This document shows, one piece after another, positions 45,048 through 56,939 of a stretch of 64,000 bases of DNA (position 1 is the stretch's first letter; each line of letters starts with the position of its first letter). A model generated the notes under the pieces. The model was not told where the DNA came from. It worked only from the letters and a program-made list of their open reading frames with translations, and made no database searches. The position numbers and the translations under genes were made by a program. The stretch is from contig CAJNDS010002129.1 of assembly GCA_905221605.1 (NCBI GenBank), positions 364,501 through 428,500 on the forward strand, read 5' to 3'. Source of the stretch: Symbiodinium natans (taxonomy: Eukaryota; Sar; Dinophyceae; Suessiales; Symbiodiniaceae).

Positions 45048-45473
45048 GAGCTGCAACGAGACGTTCAAGTCCATACCAGCAACTGGTGCATCGGATATCA
45101 GCGACACTGGACATGTTTGAAAGTGCATGTTGCTTCGGCACGTTTGCAGTTTCACTGGCCCAAGCGTGTGACGATAGTCCCGCGGCTAGCATGAGCATGA
45201 TTCCCGCCCCTCCGAGTACAAGTACCTTGGTAAAGAGCAGGCACGATTTTAAGTGCTTGCGCGCAAAAAGCCGTGCTTTTTTTGTGTTTGACAACAAATG
45301 CTTGAGTTGCTTTCGCAGAATATCTTAGGGGGGTCGAGGCCCGGGCCTCCCTGAGACGCTGCAGCCGAGGCGATGGAACCAACGACAGCTTCGACAGCAT
45401 AGACTCGATCATCATGTTGCCAAAGCCCTGCCGGAGGTCCTGGGCAGAGGCAGACAGCGACTCGTCTGCTTTA

Positions 45474-46350
45474 TCACGAAAGCTCCCAGGGAGCTTCGTT
45501 CAATACCCCGTAAGGGCTGGGGCGGAGCCGTGGGGGTCTGGGGGTGGGGCTGGTCAAGAAATGGCCGTCGGCTTGCTATCCCCCTTTTTGGGGCATTCTC
45601 GGGTGCTCGGAGCGGTCTAATTTTGGTGCCTTTCTGCCTGAAACGGGACCGGCCTGATGCCGCTGATGCTCGCCTGCTGGGGTGCCTGGCGGTGGGCTCT
45701 GCTGCTGCTGGCCGCCCGCGGACGCCTGTCCCGAAAGCATTTTAGAGCCGTGATTACGACTTCACTTTTTTAAGAAATTATCATCCATCACGAGATCCAA
45801 CACGAAATCCATGACGACATGCATCCACGACGACATCCATCCATGCGTTAACGACGACAACGAAAAAACACGAAAACCATTTTCGACAATGCTCGAACAC
45901 GCAGAGGTTGTCGTTCGCGCGCTCGCGACACCCCGCGCACACGCAGAGGGTCATCGTTGTTGCGTTTCGACAACGTTTCGACAACGCAAAAAACACGCAG
46001 GGGGTTGTCAAACGGGCGTCACGACACCCCGTGCACACGCAGAGGGTCATCGTTTTTGTGTTTCGACAACGACATGACACGCAGAGGGTTCGCGTTTTTC
46101 CATTTTTTGAGGAAGTGCGGCGGCTCCCGCCAACCCTACCCCGTGCTTTAAAACATATTACTTTTTAAGAGGACAACCCTTCAAAGCCATCACGCAACGA
46201 AAGCACGCCACGAAATCCATCAAATCCATCACGCCATCCATCACGCCATCCATATAACGACATGCACTCTTTCACGACCACCCCCTCCGCTGAATAACCC
46301 TCCGCCATGCTTTCGGGAAAAGCGCTCGCATCACGGAGCTTTCGTTTCTG
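45474..46350. mobile_element. Foldback-type insertion specific to copy 3
   Basis: Begins ACGAAAGCTCC (45476) and ends GGAGCTTTCGT (46350), an 11-bp inverted pair. An inner pair is CCCGAAAGCAT (about 45731) with ATGCTTTCGGG (about 46307). The interior repeats GAGGGTCATCGTT and TTTCGACAACG, and ends with CCATCACG repeats. Copies 1 and 2 lack it. DNA matching about 80 bases of copy 1 is missing at the right border, so the insertion was not clean. Confidence 0.6.
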
Positions 46351-47661
46351 CCTGTGGCTATCAAGTCCGGTCTTGTCTTTGCAAGGGCATGGGTGAAGAA
46401 GGTGTGCTTAACGCCGAGAGCAGGCGCAGAGACTGCCAAATCATCATCCGAGGTTGACCCCAGACTCTATGCAATCAAGCGCCGCCTGATTCAACTTGTT
46501 CTGGGGTTGGCAACAAAGTCTCGTGGCCATGTCGTCTCCAAGAGTGGTCGCAGCGTTAAGGACATGGCAACACTACAACAAACATAAGTTATTGCCTTCT
46601 ACACCGGTTCAAGTGTGCACAAGATTTTCGAAGCAATCAGCGCAAAAGTAGCTCGAAGACAAAGTGAACGTGGCTTCAGTTCATTGATGGAAATGGTCGG
46701 AGTGCACCAGCCTGTTTGATGAGTTCCCTTTCCTTTGCTCTGCTCAGGACTTTGTGGTAACTGCCGAGAAACTGCCTCAGGAAGCAGAACGCACGATCCT
46801 GAGCGAGTGCGTCGCTCGCCGTCACGTGAAGGCCCCCAGTTTTCCACAGCCTGGCGATCCGCAAAGACCAGCGGTAGTGTCTGTTACTGGTCTCTGTCGT
46901 AAGCTGCCAGGCCTGGATGCGATCCACGTCCATGCAGCAGGTCGGCCCCAAAGATGGTCGGTGAGAAACGGGCGGTTGTCTACAGTAGAGAGCAGAGAAA
47001 CATGGCAGTGGTGAAGTCTCGGAAGCTCTTCTTGGCCACGAGCTCTTATGACAGTGGAAGTCAAGATTAGATCTTCCAACTCAGGTGAGAGACTCCATTG
47101 ACGCCTGCTGCCTCGACGATGTGACATCGCCAGTTGCAGATCACGTGACGGTGCAGATACCGGGTCGCGAGCACCGCAGCTGCCCCGGCTGCTTCACCAG
47201 CTCTCTGTCTTCTGGACTCCTCCTGTTGGCTGGCATCTCGCCGAAGCCTGGCCGCTGTCAGACGGTGCTGCTGTGGCTTGGCTGGGATCCCCGTGTGAGC
47301 TGCTTTGCAGGTTCCTTCATCTCCATGAGAGGCAGAAGTACTAAGCGGCATGCGGGCATAAGAGCGGCATGAGCAGTGTCAATGCTACCGCTCGTCCTGT
47401 GAGGCCCGCCTAGTAGGGATATGTGTCAGAAAACAGTTTCAGGCAGTCAGGTGCCTCCCTTTCCTAGTCACTTTGGCATGATTTTGCCAAAAGCTTGCAA
47501 GCGGCCCCCGGCAGCGTCAAACGTTTCCCCACACCAAGGAACTTGTCAGCACTTTCTCCCCCAAAACATCCCCAGGCATCAGCCCAGATGGCCTCCAACC
47601 TCTCCCTTCCGCCTCTCCCAGCGGCCAAAACAAAAGGGCCTCAGGCAGTTGGGGTTCGCAC

Positions 47662-48725
47662 ATGTTCGCACACGAGAGTGGCCACAGGATTGCGGTGTTT
47701 GGCCTCGCTTCGATCCGAGCTGCGACCTGCTGGGCCAAGATGTTCTCCCACGAAAGCTACGGGTTCAGCAGCTTGGAGTGCGCAGTCAGGGCTTTCCGGT
47801 CCACCTGTGCACTGCCCCTGATCGCGCAAGCGCACCGCCGCGGCCTCGCAGAGCTCGTGACAGAGCAGATCCGCAGCGCAGCTGGCGATGACTTCATGGA
47901 GCCGTGGATGGAGAGCCAGAAGTCGAGTTTTGCCGTGATCCTGGCTTACCTGCTTCTGCACTTCCTCCACGCTGCCGCCTCTTACAGGCTTTCAGCTCAT
48001 TGCGATCCTAGTGGTGGTCTGTTGTCCTTGTGTGTGGAGTGTGCCGGAGGTTTTTTCAACGCAGGGTTAGCGCATTGCACGCTGCACCTGAACAGTTTCC
48101 TCATGCACTACATGGACTTCTTTGCAAGGGTTTGCGGAAACTCCACGAATGCAATCGGCAAGGCAGAAAAAACATGGACATGTGTGGCTGAGCCTGGGCA
48201 GCATAATGCAGCATAAAGCCGGCGGTCAGGACCGTGGTGTTTCTTTTTGAACTTTGCACTGGCGCAAGCATGTACATTCACAGGCGTGTGCAAATCTCCA
48301 AGGCCTTCGCGAGCACCATTTCCAGGCTGACTGGGGCAGTGTACATATTTCTCATGGCCTTTGCGATTCTTGAAGCCGTTCCTGCACTCGGGCAGCTTCT
48401 GCTTGACGCAGAAGGCCTGACGCTGGGATGCGGGTTTCACTGGGTGGTCCCTTCTCTTTCCTCAGCCGCGACGAACCTTGCACTCGCCCTCTATGTTTGG
48501 CGCTCTGCGGTCAAGGTTACGCAGAAGTGTGAATGCGCTGCTTCCTTTGCCAACCACGTGCTGTCGCTGACATCGTCCTTGCCGATGGCAGAGCGGCAAG
48601 GGCTTGTTCTACACCTTCAGCTCAGTGATGCCGGGGGTATACGGGTTAGTGGCATGAAGATCACTGGTGCGGTGATGTTGAAGCTGCTGTCAGTGCTCAC
48701 AACGGTGGTGCCTTGGTCTTCTTGA
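47662..48725 (+). CDS. Nested multi-pass membrane protein, copy 3
   Basis: First frame 47662-48216 (184 codons), second frame 48234-48725 (163 codons). Same helices as copy 2. Relative to copy 2 the second frame has a 3-base in-frame insertion (DAGGIRVSG against DAGIRVSG) and a few conservative changes (EAVPALG for EAAPALG, GLTLGCG for GLKLGCG). No stop or frameshift appears in either frame, despite insertions elsewhere in this unit. Any 5' exons near 45.4-46.5 kb would be disrupted by the foldback insertion. Confidence 0.5.
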
Positions 48726-48974
48726 CGGGATGGTACTTGCAGTTGTGGAAAGTTCGAGACAGACACATTTGAGCCCTTGACGCCGAGCCCCCAAACCCGA
48801 ACGCGGACGTTTGCCCGAGGCCGTGGCCGTTGTGATGCAGCTCATGTCCTGGAGCCAGCCGCGGCAGGAACGATTGTATCCTGTCAGGATTCACTGTCAA
48901 GTTTGTGATTCTTAGCCGAAAGGGCGCCGGGCATGTGTTGGGACTGTTGTGCGTGTTTTCTAAGTCAACCATGC

Positions 48975-49265
48975 TCCTTGCCTCCTCGCCCAGTGTCCCG
49001 CCCGGTCTCCTGGCACACCCCCAGAGAATCCTGCAGAGAAGCCCCGCCGAGTATCCATGGAGTGCCCACGCCCCCACCAGAGAAGCCCGCAGAGAAACCC
49101 ACCGAGAGTCAAGGGTATTGTGGGAGTAAACACCCCCACACCGGAGCGCACTGAGCACGCCTTGGAGAGAGTCCCGCCAAGTATCACTGGAGTGAACCTT
49201 AGAGAACTCCGCGGAGAGTCCCGCGACACAAGCCTGCGGCGAAGTATACGACTCAGGACTCTTGA
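48975..49265. repeat. Dispersed GAGAGTCCC repeat, copy 3
   Basis: Same units as 42050-42310, rearranged; it keeps an accidental long minus-strand frame open. Confidence 0.65.
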
Positions 49266-50844
49266 GGGCAGGATGGCTCCCACGACAGGGAGATGTACCG
49301 TGGGATGGTCGAAGCAAAATACATCTTTCTTTTGGGCAAAGGGGGGGGGCAGGTCGACGGAGTGCACCCAGCACCCTAAATACCAGAAACCAAGAACAAG
49401 CATTTTGACCAACATTGCCCCAGGCCAGGCAGTTGTCGAGGTTTTGGTTGCAGAGGTAGCTTTGCGGTTTGCATGTTGCAGTGGGCGCAGGACTGTGCAG
49501 GAGGCGTGTGCGTGTGACATCGAAGCGGAGTTCTTCTTGCCATGCAGCTAAGGCAGATTCTGTTGAAACAAACCCTTGACGCCGTGATCTCGGGTTGAGA
49601 GCAGCAGATTTCTCCACGGTTTCTTGGGGCCCAAAGAACGGGGTCTGCTGCAGAGGGTGCTCTTCACAATATATCTCGTGATTGCCCAGTGATCAACCAT
49701 TTGCGTAGAGATGACTGTATGCCGATGTATGCCGTATTTCATTTGTTATTTAATCAGCCAACGCTGATGCAGACTTGCTCAAGCTTGAGTCTGCTTTCCT
49801 GATGGGAATCTGGTCTGAAATCTTGCTTATAAGCTCTGCATATCAAGGAATCCGCCAAAGCGTTCGGTCTCAAGCCCCGTAGGGGACTGATTTTCGCGAT
49901 TGCCCAGCGATTTTAAGCCGTCACATGCGTCACTTTGACTCTGCTTTCTTAAGAATGTTCTCAGTGACTCGTTTTTGCACGCGGATGTCAACCACTTGCG
50001 TAGTGGTCACCGTATGTGTCACATGGTTTCCAGCTGCTTACGGTGTATGGGTTGCTGTTAGCTGTGTGACCACTGATAAGGTCTTTCTCGGCATGCGCCT
50101 GGTCTCACATGTTTTTTGAGCGACAGCTGGGAGACCCCTTTCAAGAAATGTATCCCAGCCCTCACAGTTGCCCAGTGAATTTTCAGCAGCCACATGCGCC
50201 ACTTATCAATCCGCCTGCTTACGAAATGGAATGCTCTCTGTGTTTTCAGCTCAAAATCGGAGCATTGGTGTAGTGGTCACTGTATCATGATTTCCAGCTT
50301 TTTGCGGGCGTGGAAGGCTGGCTGTTGGCTGCGTGACCACTGATGTGGGATCGCTCAAGAAAGCGTCTGCGTAATGCATCCGTTGAAGTGGTCTTCTACC
50401 CTCGGCTTTTGAGACTCCACAGTAAAAAGGCAGCTGGTGCGGTGCAGCATCTTTGGAAGATGACCCAGAGAAGGCTGGTCGTTCAGTCCCCTAAACCCAC
50501 CCCTAAGTTCGAGCAAGAAGTGAGGAGCTGGTGGGCCTTGTCGCCCCATGCTCATCATGGGCAAGGCAAGTCATTTCTCGGGGTTTCCATGGCGGTTTTA
50601 TTGCATTGACAAGGCTTGGAGGGCCGTGCTCCTGTCAATTGGCTAAAGTGACAGCTGTATGTCAAAGTGCCGGCCACAAAACATCAAAGTCGAGGTCAGA
50701 CAGGCGACTGTTTCCTGGAGACTACATGCACGTGCGAGAACTGTCGCAGGGAACCTCGTAGATGGTGTGGGTTGAGTCTGAGGGCAGCCATGAACGGGGC
50801 CCCCTGCGACCCTGATACGCTATCGCTCAGCTCTCCCCATGAGA

Positions 50845-50912
50845 TCACCCTAAACCCTAAACCCTCTAAACCCTATAAACCCTCTAAACCCTCTAAACTA
50901 ACCCTAAACCAT
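50845..50912. repeat. Telomere-like CCCTAAA/CCCTCTAAA run
   Basis: Copy-3 equivalent of 30938-30985, expanded with 8- and 9-bp variants. Confidence 0.95.
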
Positions 50913-52023
50913 GGATAATCACGAGTTGGACCCACAGGGGTGGGAGGTGTTAGAGCCGCAGCTGCGAGAAGCAGAAGTCCTGATCCCAGTTTTCAATTAA
51001 ACCTCTTCTTAATCGCATTCATGTTATGAATATCATTCGTATTCTTGCCATTAATATTACCCTAAACCTCAAGCTTCCACTGACTCTTAGATACCGTCAT
51101 TCGCTCCAGACGTTTGGTGATGAATGCAGACTAAGATGGAGGACATCTTCAGAGTAGACGTTCCAAGAGTCTTGTTTTCATGTTGGGTCTTGGATGTTCG
51201 TGAGCGTCGGCCCAGACAAGGGCCCGACAGGTAGGTTGCACAAGTTGCATGGCGCCCTCCTTCATGGTGTTCGGGGGACTTTGGCCCGACCATGGCAGGC
51301 CACGGCAACACCGCGCAGCCAAAGTTTTTCGTTCGAGCCTCAGCAGATTGTGTTTGTCCGCCCTCGCTTCTGCAGAGCCACCTGGCCAGCCCACTTCCAG
51401 TGAGGCTCAGGCCCAGCAGATCAGACCACAATGGCTGCAGCAACAGGCCCCATATCAGGCCAGGACAGTCCAGGACTTTGGTGGTGGCGCGGGGAAACTG
51501 TTGGTTTTGGCTTGGGCAGTGATCCTTTGAGGTGTCAGCACAAAGGCCTGTGCGGTGTCCGAGTTCTTGATGAGCTACGCAGGTTTCTTAACTTCAGAGT
51601 CTTGTTATTCAATCCTACAGCCAAGAGTTCAAGGGGCAGGACCTGCGACGCAAGAAAGCTGGAAAGATGTGGTGTCTGCAGACCCTGGACTTGAGAAAAT
51701 GCGCTCACGAAGTCCTGAGGAGACGCTTGATGACCCCAATTTGCAGCCTAAGTCCCAAACCACGAAACCACGGCCAGACGCGGCCGATGTCGCCTTTTGG
51801 CGGGCAGCAGCGACTGCCGCATCAGCACTGGGAGGTCCATCCCAGTTTTTTTTTTGAAGCTAAGGCATCCTTGGCAGTGTGTTTTTGCCCGATCTAGCCA
51901 AGTTTTTCTACACCCGACATGGGACAGCTAAGTGCGTCATTGTACGTCGTCTCGCACAGTCGCGGTGCCAATAGCCAGGTGGGGTAGGTGCGAAGTACCG
52001 CGCGCTGGTCTCAATTTGAGATT

Positions 52024-52398
52024 GCGTAAAGGTTAGAGGTTCATGTATGTGTTGAACATCTCAACTATATACATGGATGCGCAACAAACCAGACAAACAC
52101 GCTTTAGTTAACAACTTATGTATACTTCGTCACCGAAAGCCTCATCACCGAAAGATCACCGAGAGATCTTCGACACCGAAAGAATGGTCTTAAAGATCAA
52201 AAGAAGGGTTGCTCCGCAAAGAGTACGAAAGATACAATAGTTTTTAGTCACGATAAACTCCTCCCCAGCTAATCAGTCTTACATTCACTGGCGTTGCAAG
52301 GTCGTTTACAAGAAATTCTCCACCATGCTCTGTACAGCTTCAGGCGTATTCGCCTGGATCGCGCTCAGCCCTTGCGCTTGCGGTGCAAAAATTTAAGA
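52024..52398. other. Insertion specific to copy 3
   Basis: Compared with 32514-32535 in copy 1, about 370 bases are added, containing CACCGAAAG repeats (52130-52185). No gene or clear terminal repeats seen. Confidence 0.5.
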
Positions 52399-53115
52399 AG
52401 GTATGTACTGTATGTAACGTATGCAATGAACGTAACGGATGTTGTGTATGTAATGTATGTCATGTATGTATTGTACGTAGTGTATGTAGTGTATGTAATG
52501 TATGTAATGTATGTAGTGTATGTAATGTATGTAATGTATGTAATGTATGTAATGTATGTAATGTATGTAATGTATGTAATGTACGTAATTCATGAAATGT
52601 ACGTAATTCATGTAATGTATGTAATGTATGTAATGTATGTAATGTATGTAATGTATGTAATGTATGTAATGTATGTAATGTATGTAATGTATGTAATGTA
52701 TGTAATGTATGTAATGTATGTAATGTATGTAATGTATGTAATGTATGTAATGTATGTAATGTATGTATTGTATGTAATGTATGTAATGCATGTAATGAAT
52801 GTAAAGTATGTAAAGTATGTACGGTATGTAATGTACGTATTGTATGTAATGTATGGAATGTATGTAATGTATGTAATGTATGTAATGTACGTAATGTATG
52901 TAGTGTATGTAATGTATGTAATGTATGTAATGTATGTAATGTATGTAATGTATGTAATGTATGTAATGTATGTAATGTATGTAATGTATGTAATGTATGT
53001 AATGTGTGTATGTGTGTAATGTGTGTAATGTGTGTAATGTGTGTAATGTGTGTAATGTGTGTAATGTATGTAATATGCCCGTAATGCATGTAATATGTAT
53101 GTAATGTATGCAGAG
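52399..53115. repeat. (ATGTATGTA)n 9-bp array, copy 3
   Basis: About 75 units, with ATGTGTGTA variants near 53003-53065. All apparent proteins here are artefacts of the 9-bp period. Confidence 0.98.
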
Positions 53116-53330
53116 TATGTGTGTCTCTCTGTGAGTGCGCGCATGTATGTGAATGTATGTACGTATGTGCAGGCGTGTGTATGTATGTGTATGCGTGAGT
53201 AGGCCCATGCATGCATGCAAATAGATGCATACGTGTTTTGTCTTTGGTCTAGGCGTTTCTTGCTGCGGAGCATCCACGCTTCAGACTTTGGCCGGCTGGG
53301 ATTGAAGAGAATGAATGCCCCTCCTGCCAG

Positions 53331-53396
53331 GGCGATGGCTACAAGGGCGATGGCTACAAGGGCGGCGGATACAAGGGTGGCGGGCGGAACTGGTGA
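53331..53396 (+). pseudogene. Terminal GYKGG exon of the FEDW gene, copy 3
   Basis: Identical in structure to 33534-33599: the same acceptor TGCCAG, GYKGGGYKGG, then GRNW and TGA. Preserved although upstream exons of this unit are broken. Confidence 0.75.
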
Positions 53397-53559
53397 GTGC
53401 TTGGCGCTTCGAGCAGTATTCGCGGCGAGCTGGATGCAAAAGGAAGCACAAGCGCAGTAGGAATGCGGGACGTCAACTCATGTGTGTTCTTTTGCAGAAT
53501 TTCGGGTTGTTCTTCATTCTCGGCGTGGGTTGTTAGGGTCTAAGTCTAAGTCAACCGTG

Positions 53560-53680
53560 CTCCGCCCGGTGTCCCGCCCGGTCTCCTTGCCCTGGAGTGC
53601 CGACCGGCAGAGAATCCAGAGAGTCCCATCCAGTATCCCTAAAGTTCCCACTCGCAGAGAAGCCCGCCGAGTATGCCTGA
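53560..53680. repeat. Dispersed GAGAGTCCC/GGAGTGCC repeat, copy 3
   Basis: Copy-3 equivalent of 33765-33890: GGAGTGCCGACCGGCAGAGA, GAGAGTCCCATCCAG and GCAGAGAAGCCCGCCGAG. It lies about 165 bp after the surviving terminal exon. Confidence 0.65.
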
Positions 53681-53696
53681 GCTGAGCCCCCCAAAA

Positions 53697-54215
53697 GAGT
53701 GTCGTCATGGAGCCAGCGACATGATAACTCTTTCACTTGGGCTAACAGTGAGTCCACACTTGGACGAGCCTAAACAACTCGCAAGTTCCACGCGTCTGTG
53801 AGTACCTGCTTGTGTTGGGTTAGTGCATGCGTGGTTGCACGTGTTGATGTGACGTTCGCTGCAAGATTGTGACATCACAGCTTGCAAGTAGAATCAGTAG
53901 AGGAAGTAGTGCCCTTTGAGCATTTTGCTTTTCCCACCCACCACGTCCCTGCAAAATGCGTCGGGCTGGTGCAGGGGGTGAAGGTAGTCCCTGCCCTAGG
54001 GCCCGCACTGGCGGCTGCAACCCCCTGGGCCGGGAGCTACATGTAGATACTGTAGGGCACTGTAGGGTAGATCCCTCTGAGACTCAAAGGATATTCCCCA
54101 GCGTCACCGAAGGAAAAGAAGTGGAACTGTGCTTCTTCTGCCTGGTCGCGTCTGCACAGTCACGTTCAGTTTAGGCCATGTTAGTCTGGAGTGAAAAGCC
54201 AGTGGAGAATCCCTC
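53697..54215. other. Insertion specific to copy 3
   Basis: About 520 bases absent from copy 1 (junction near 33900). Mixed composition; no exon or terminal repeat recognised. Confidence 0.45.
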
Positions 54216-55480
54216 TGGGCTTGCCTGGCTGGCCCCGATCCAGCAGAGTATGCCTCAAGAACAACCATGACAGAGTCCTCCTGGGCGAAGTATCCGTAAG
54301 TCCTTGTCCGAAGTATCCTTGATTCCTTGTCCGACAAGGGCAGGATGGCTCCGACATTGGTTAGCTTCGGGGTGAGGATGATCGAAGTGAATATCTTTTG
54401 GCGTGTGGGGTGCCCACAACCCACAGCATTGTAAGCCCAAATGTCCAGCCGAGAAAGTCGTGTCACCTGTTTTGATAGCTTCCATCGGACATCTGATCGG
54501 TAGCTTCCCGGGATCCTGGCAGGCTGCTTGCCACCTTCTCAGGGCTTTTGATGGCTTTTGCCACGTTGGCAGCATGGCCCGATGCAACACAACATGGCAA
54601 AGCACAAGCACCACACGCTGGGCTCTGCTAGCAATAGGTGTTGGCCATGCAACTCACAGGCATTGCACGCGTGTCAAGCAGATACTCTGCCTGCCAATGA
54701 CATGCTGTCATCCGTCGGATCACTGGTACTAGTACTGGACCTGATGGCGAACAGCGGTGGCAAGCCTTCTGTCTTGGAGATCGCGGAGGTCACCAGCCTC
54801 AGAGCCGGGGTATTTTCAGGTGTCAGGTTCGTGGTTTCGACTGGAAGCAGCCTTGTCCTTGGTTTCGCTCGGGCATGGCAATCGGCTAGACATTGAGGTC
54901 GCTGCAACGAAGCCCTGAGCTGCTGCAGTCCGTCTACTGTTTCTGGGAGATGTGACATGACTTCCATCGCTTGGCGATGCTTCAGTCGGTTGCGCATGCC
55001 AAGGTGTTTTCCAGGAAGAACGCGCAGCCGGACGCCAGGGGTGCCGTCAGGGCTGCCATCAGGGGTTATCCTCTCTCCTGCACAGAGTTGCATCGCCTCT
55101 TTTCGCTCCTGTCATGTTTGAGCGGTATTTGTTGAGGGCATGAAGGAGACTTGTTCTGCCACAGCGCGAGCCACGAAATGAGTCGATCGGAGCTGCGAGG
55201 AGCCACCTCAGGAGCCCGCGTTGCCGCGCAGACAGAATGAATTTACTTTCCAGGCCTACGGCTCCCCTTTGCGTATTCAAACTCTCACCTCACTCTGTTG
55301 TCGGACCTCTGACTGGGAGGTCGTTCTGTTGAGAAGCAGTCTCGACACCAAGATCGGCCTGAAACACGCCCGGCTCCAAGCACAGAGCTGCACGTGCTGC
55401 AGCAGAAGTCGCTCTCTTCCCTTGCTTTGTCTTTCTGGCTTCCGCAGCTATGCAATCTAGGCATTCCTGAACAAGATTTA

Positions 55481-55960
55481 TCATTGGACAGCAAGACTTG
55501 ATATTCCGCTAGTTAATCCTCTCATGTTGGTGAGCAAGTGGACGGCACGAGCTCCTTGGATAGTGTTGGTGATTTTCCAGCGCCTTTGTAAACAAGTCTC
55601 TTGGGCACTTGCAGCACATGAATCTTGGATGCTAAGGTGACACGAGATGGCCAGCTCAAGGTACATGAGGTCGTGCTCGACACTCATCTTTTCAAAGTCA
55701 GCTGAAACGGAAGCGATGGAATGTCTGCTCCACAGGCGCTTTGCATACTCAGCAGTGGCTGAGACGGGGAAGTCTCCATTTGCGGACACATAGGACACCA
55801 CCCAGAACGAGCATGTCCACCAAGATGGCTAAACAACAAAAAGTCGAGTGTCCACGGCACTCCTTGTGCACAGCTACTCTCTTCATGGTATAGCCAGTGA
55901 CCCCAAGGGTAGATCGACGCCATGGCAGCCCCCGCAGATGCTTGTTGCGGTGGCAAGAAG
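55481..55960 (-). other. Possible minus-strand exon across the end of the triplication
   Basis: The minus strand from about 55830 down reads WTCSFWVVSYVSANGDFPVS, then ATAEYAKRLWSRHSIASVSA and DFEKMSVEHDLMYLE, with no stop to 55481. Another minus frame, 55940-55810, reads MASIYPWGHWLYHEESSCA. Both are far more protein-like than the + frames. The right end of copy 3 (55664) falls within the first. No family assigned. Confidence 0.35.
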
Positions 55961-56079
55961 ATGCTCGAGCCGCTTGGTGCCAAGGGTACGGGAGACTAGG
56001 GGGGTTCAGGGGTTCAGGAGTTCAGGAGTTCAGGCTTTTGGGGGGTTTTAGGAGTTTAGGGTCTTTCGGGGACGTGCGT

Positions 56080-56490
56080 GCGGTGAGTGTTGTACCTCCT
56101 TGACCTTGCATCCATGGAAGAGGGCAAACATGAACGAGGCAGGCTAGATGCAAAAAGGCAAATTGAAAGTGATCAGGGCCAGAGGCCCCAGATACCCCTG
56201 ACTGAACTTCCTGAGGATGAAGACTCAAGTCGAAAAGCCCACGTTGAAGATGAAGACTCAAGTCGAAAAGCCCACGTTGAAGAATTGCAAAAACTCTCAG
56301 ACCAAACATGACCAATACCGCCTGCATGTGAAGACCGTCAGATTTCTCATCATCCTCCTCCAGCACCTCAGTGTGCCGCAGCTTTCACAAGCAGGCTGCC
56401 CCGCTGGGCCGTCGTCGGCCGTGGCAGCAACCAAGTGCCTCAGAGTGACAGAGGGTACGAAGTTTGAGACTATAGCTAGGGTTCCCTGAT
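56080..56490 (+). other. Exon-like charged frame with a 33-bp tandem duplication
   Basis: Frame 56115-56311 reads MEEGKHERGRLDAKRQIESD followed by EDEDSSRKAHV twice. The duplicated unit is 56216-56248 and 56249-56281, an in-frame 11-residue repeat. A following frame (YRLHVKTVRFLIILLQHLS, about 56320) is also protein-like. Product unknown. Confidence 0.3.
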
Positions 56491-56649
56491 CCAGATCCCA
56501 ACTCCAGTGATTGTGGCAACAGAGTCTCCATGAAGGATTGGCATGGGATCTGCATCTTGCTTGTGTGCTGTGACAGGTCCTCATTGGGGTCTTAGAGCAG
56601 TTACTGGGGCATATGCATGGTGCCGGGTTATTCAAGCTATGAGTCTCAC

Positions 56650-56765
56650 ACCTAGGGGGTTGCGAAAGTAGGGGACCCCCAATATAGATCCCCAAGTAGC
56701 AGGATCCCGTCGTAATAAGGACCCCAATCAGGTACCCCTAATTTCGGAAACCCCTGGCAATTAGA
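56650..56765. mobile_element. Miniature TIR element 3
   Basis: Inverse-orientation relative of 18665-18790. The left end GGGGGTTGCGAAAGTAGGGG is inverted against the right end CTAATTTCGGAAACCCCTGG with few mismatches. Interior motifs GGGACCCCC, AGCAGGATCC, GGACCCC and GGTACCCC are shared. Confidence 0.65.
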
Positions 56766-56939
56766 ACTAGGGCAGCGGCCCACAGTCCCTCTAAGAAATT
56801 GAGAGTCGCAGCCGCATGATCTGCCAGTTTGTGGTTCAGCTCCTGGCGCGGCTCAAGGCTCGGCACTCGTAGCTTTTGGGGCTTTTTTGGCGTTCTCTCT
56901 GCCGGGTGCTGCAGCTTTTTCAGTCACGAGATAAAGTGG

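Larger units (their letters stand above)
44265..55664. repeat. Tandem segmental repeat unit, copy 3 (about 11.4 kb)
   Basis: Full-length except for small deletions. It has a foldback element (about 45474-46350), an insertion at about 52024-52398 and another at about 53697-54215. The unit end GGCCAGCTCAAGGTAC at 55649-55664 is followed by unique DNA. Confidence 0.95.

Noticed and set aside
48697-49617. A 306-codon minus-strand frame, the longest on that strand outside simple repeats
   Set aside because: Antisense to the membrane-protein region and the dispersed repeat; not preserved in the equivalent parts of copies 1 and 2.
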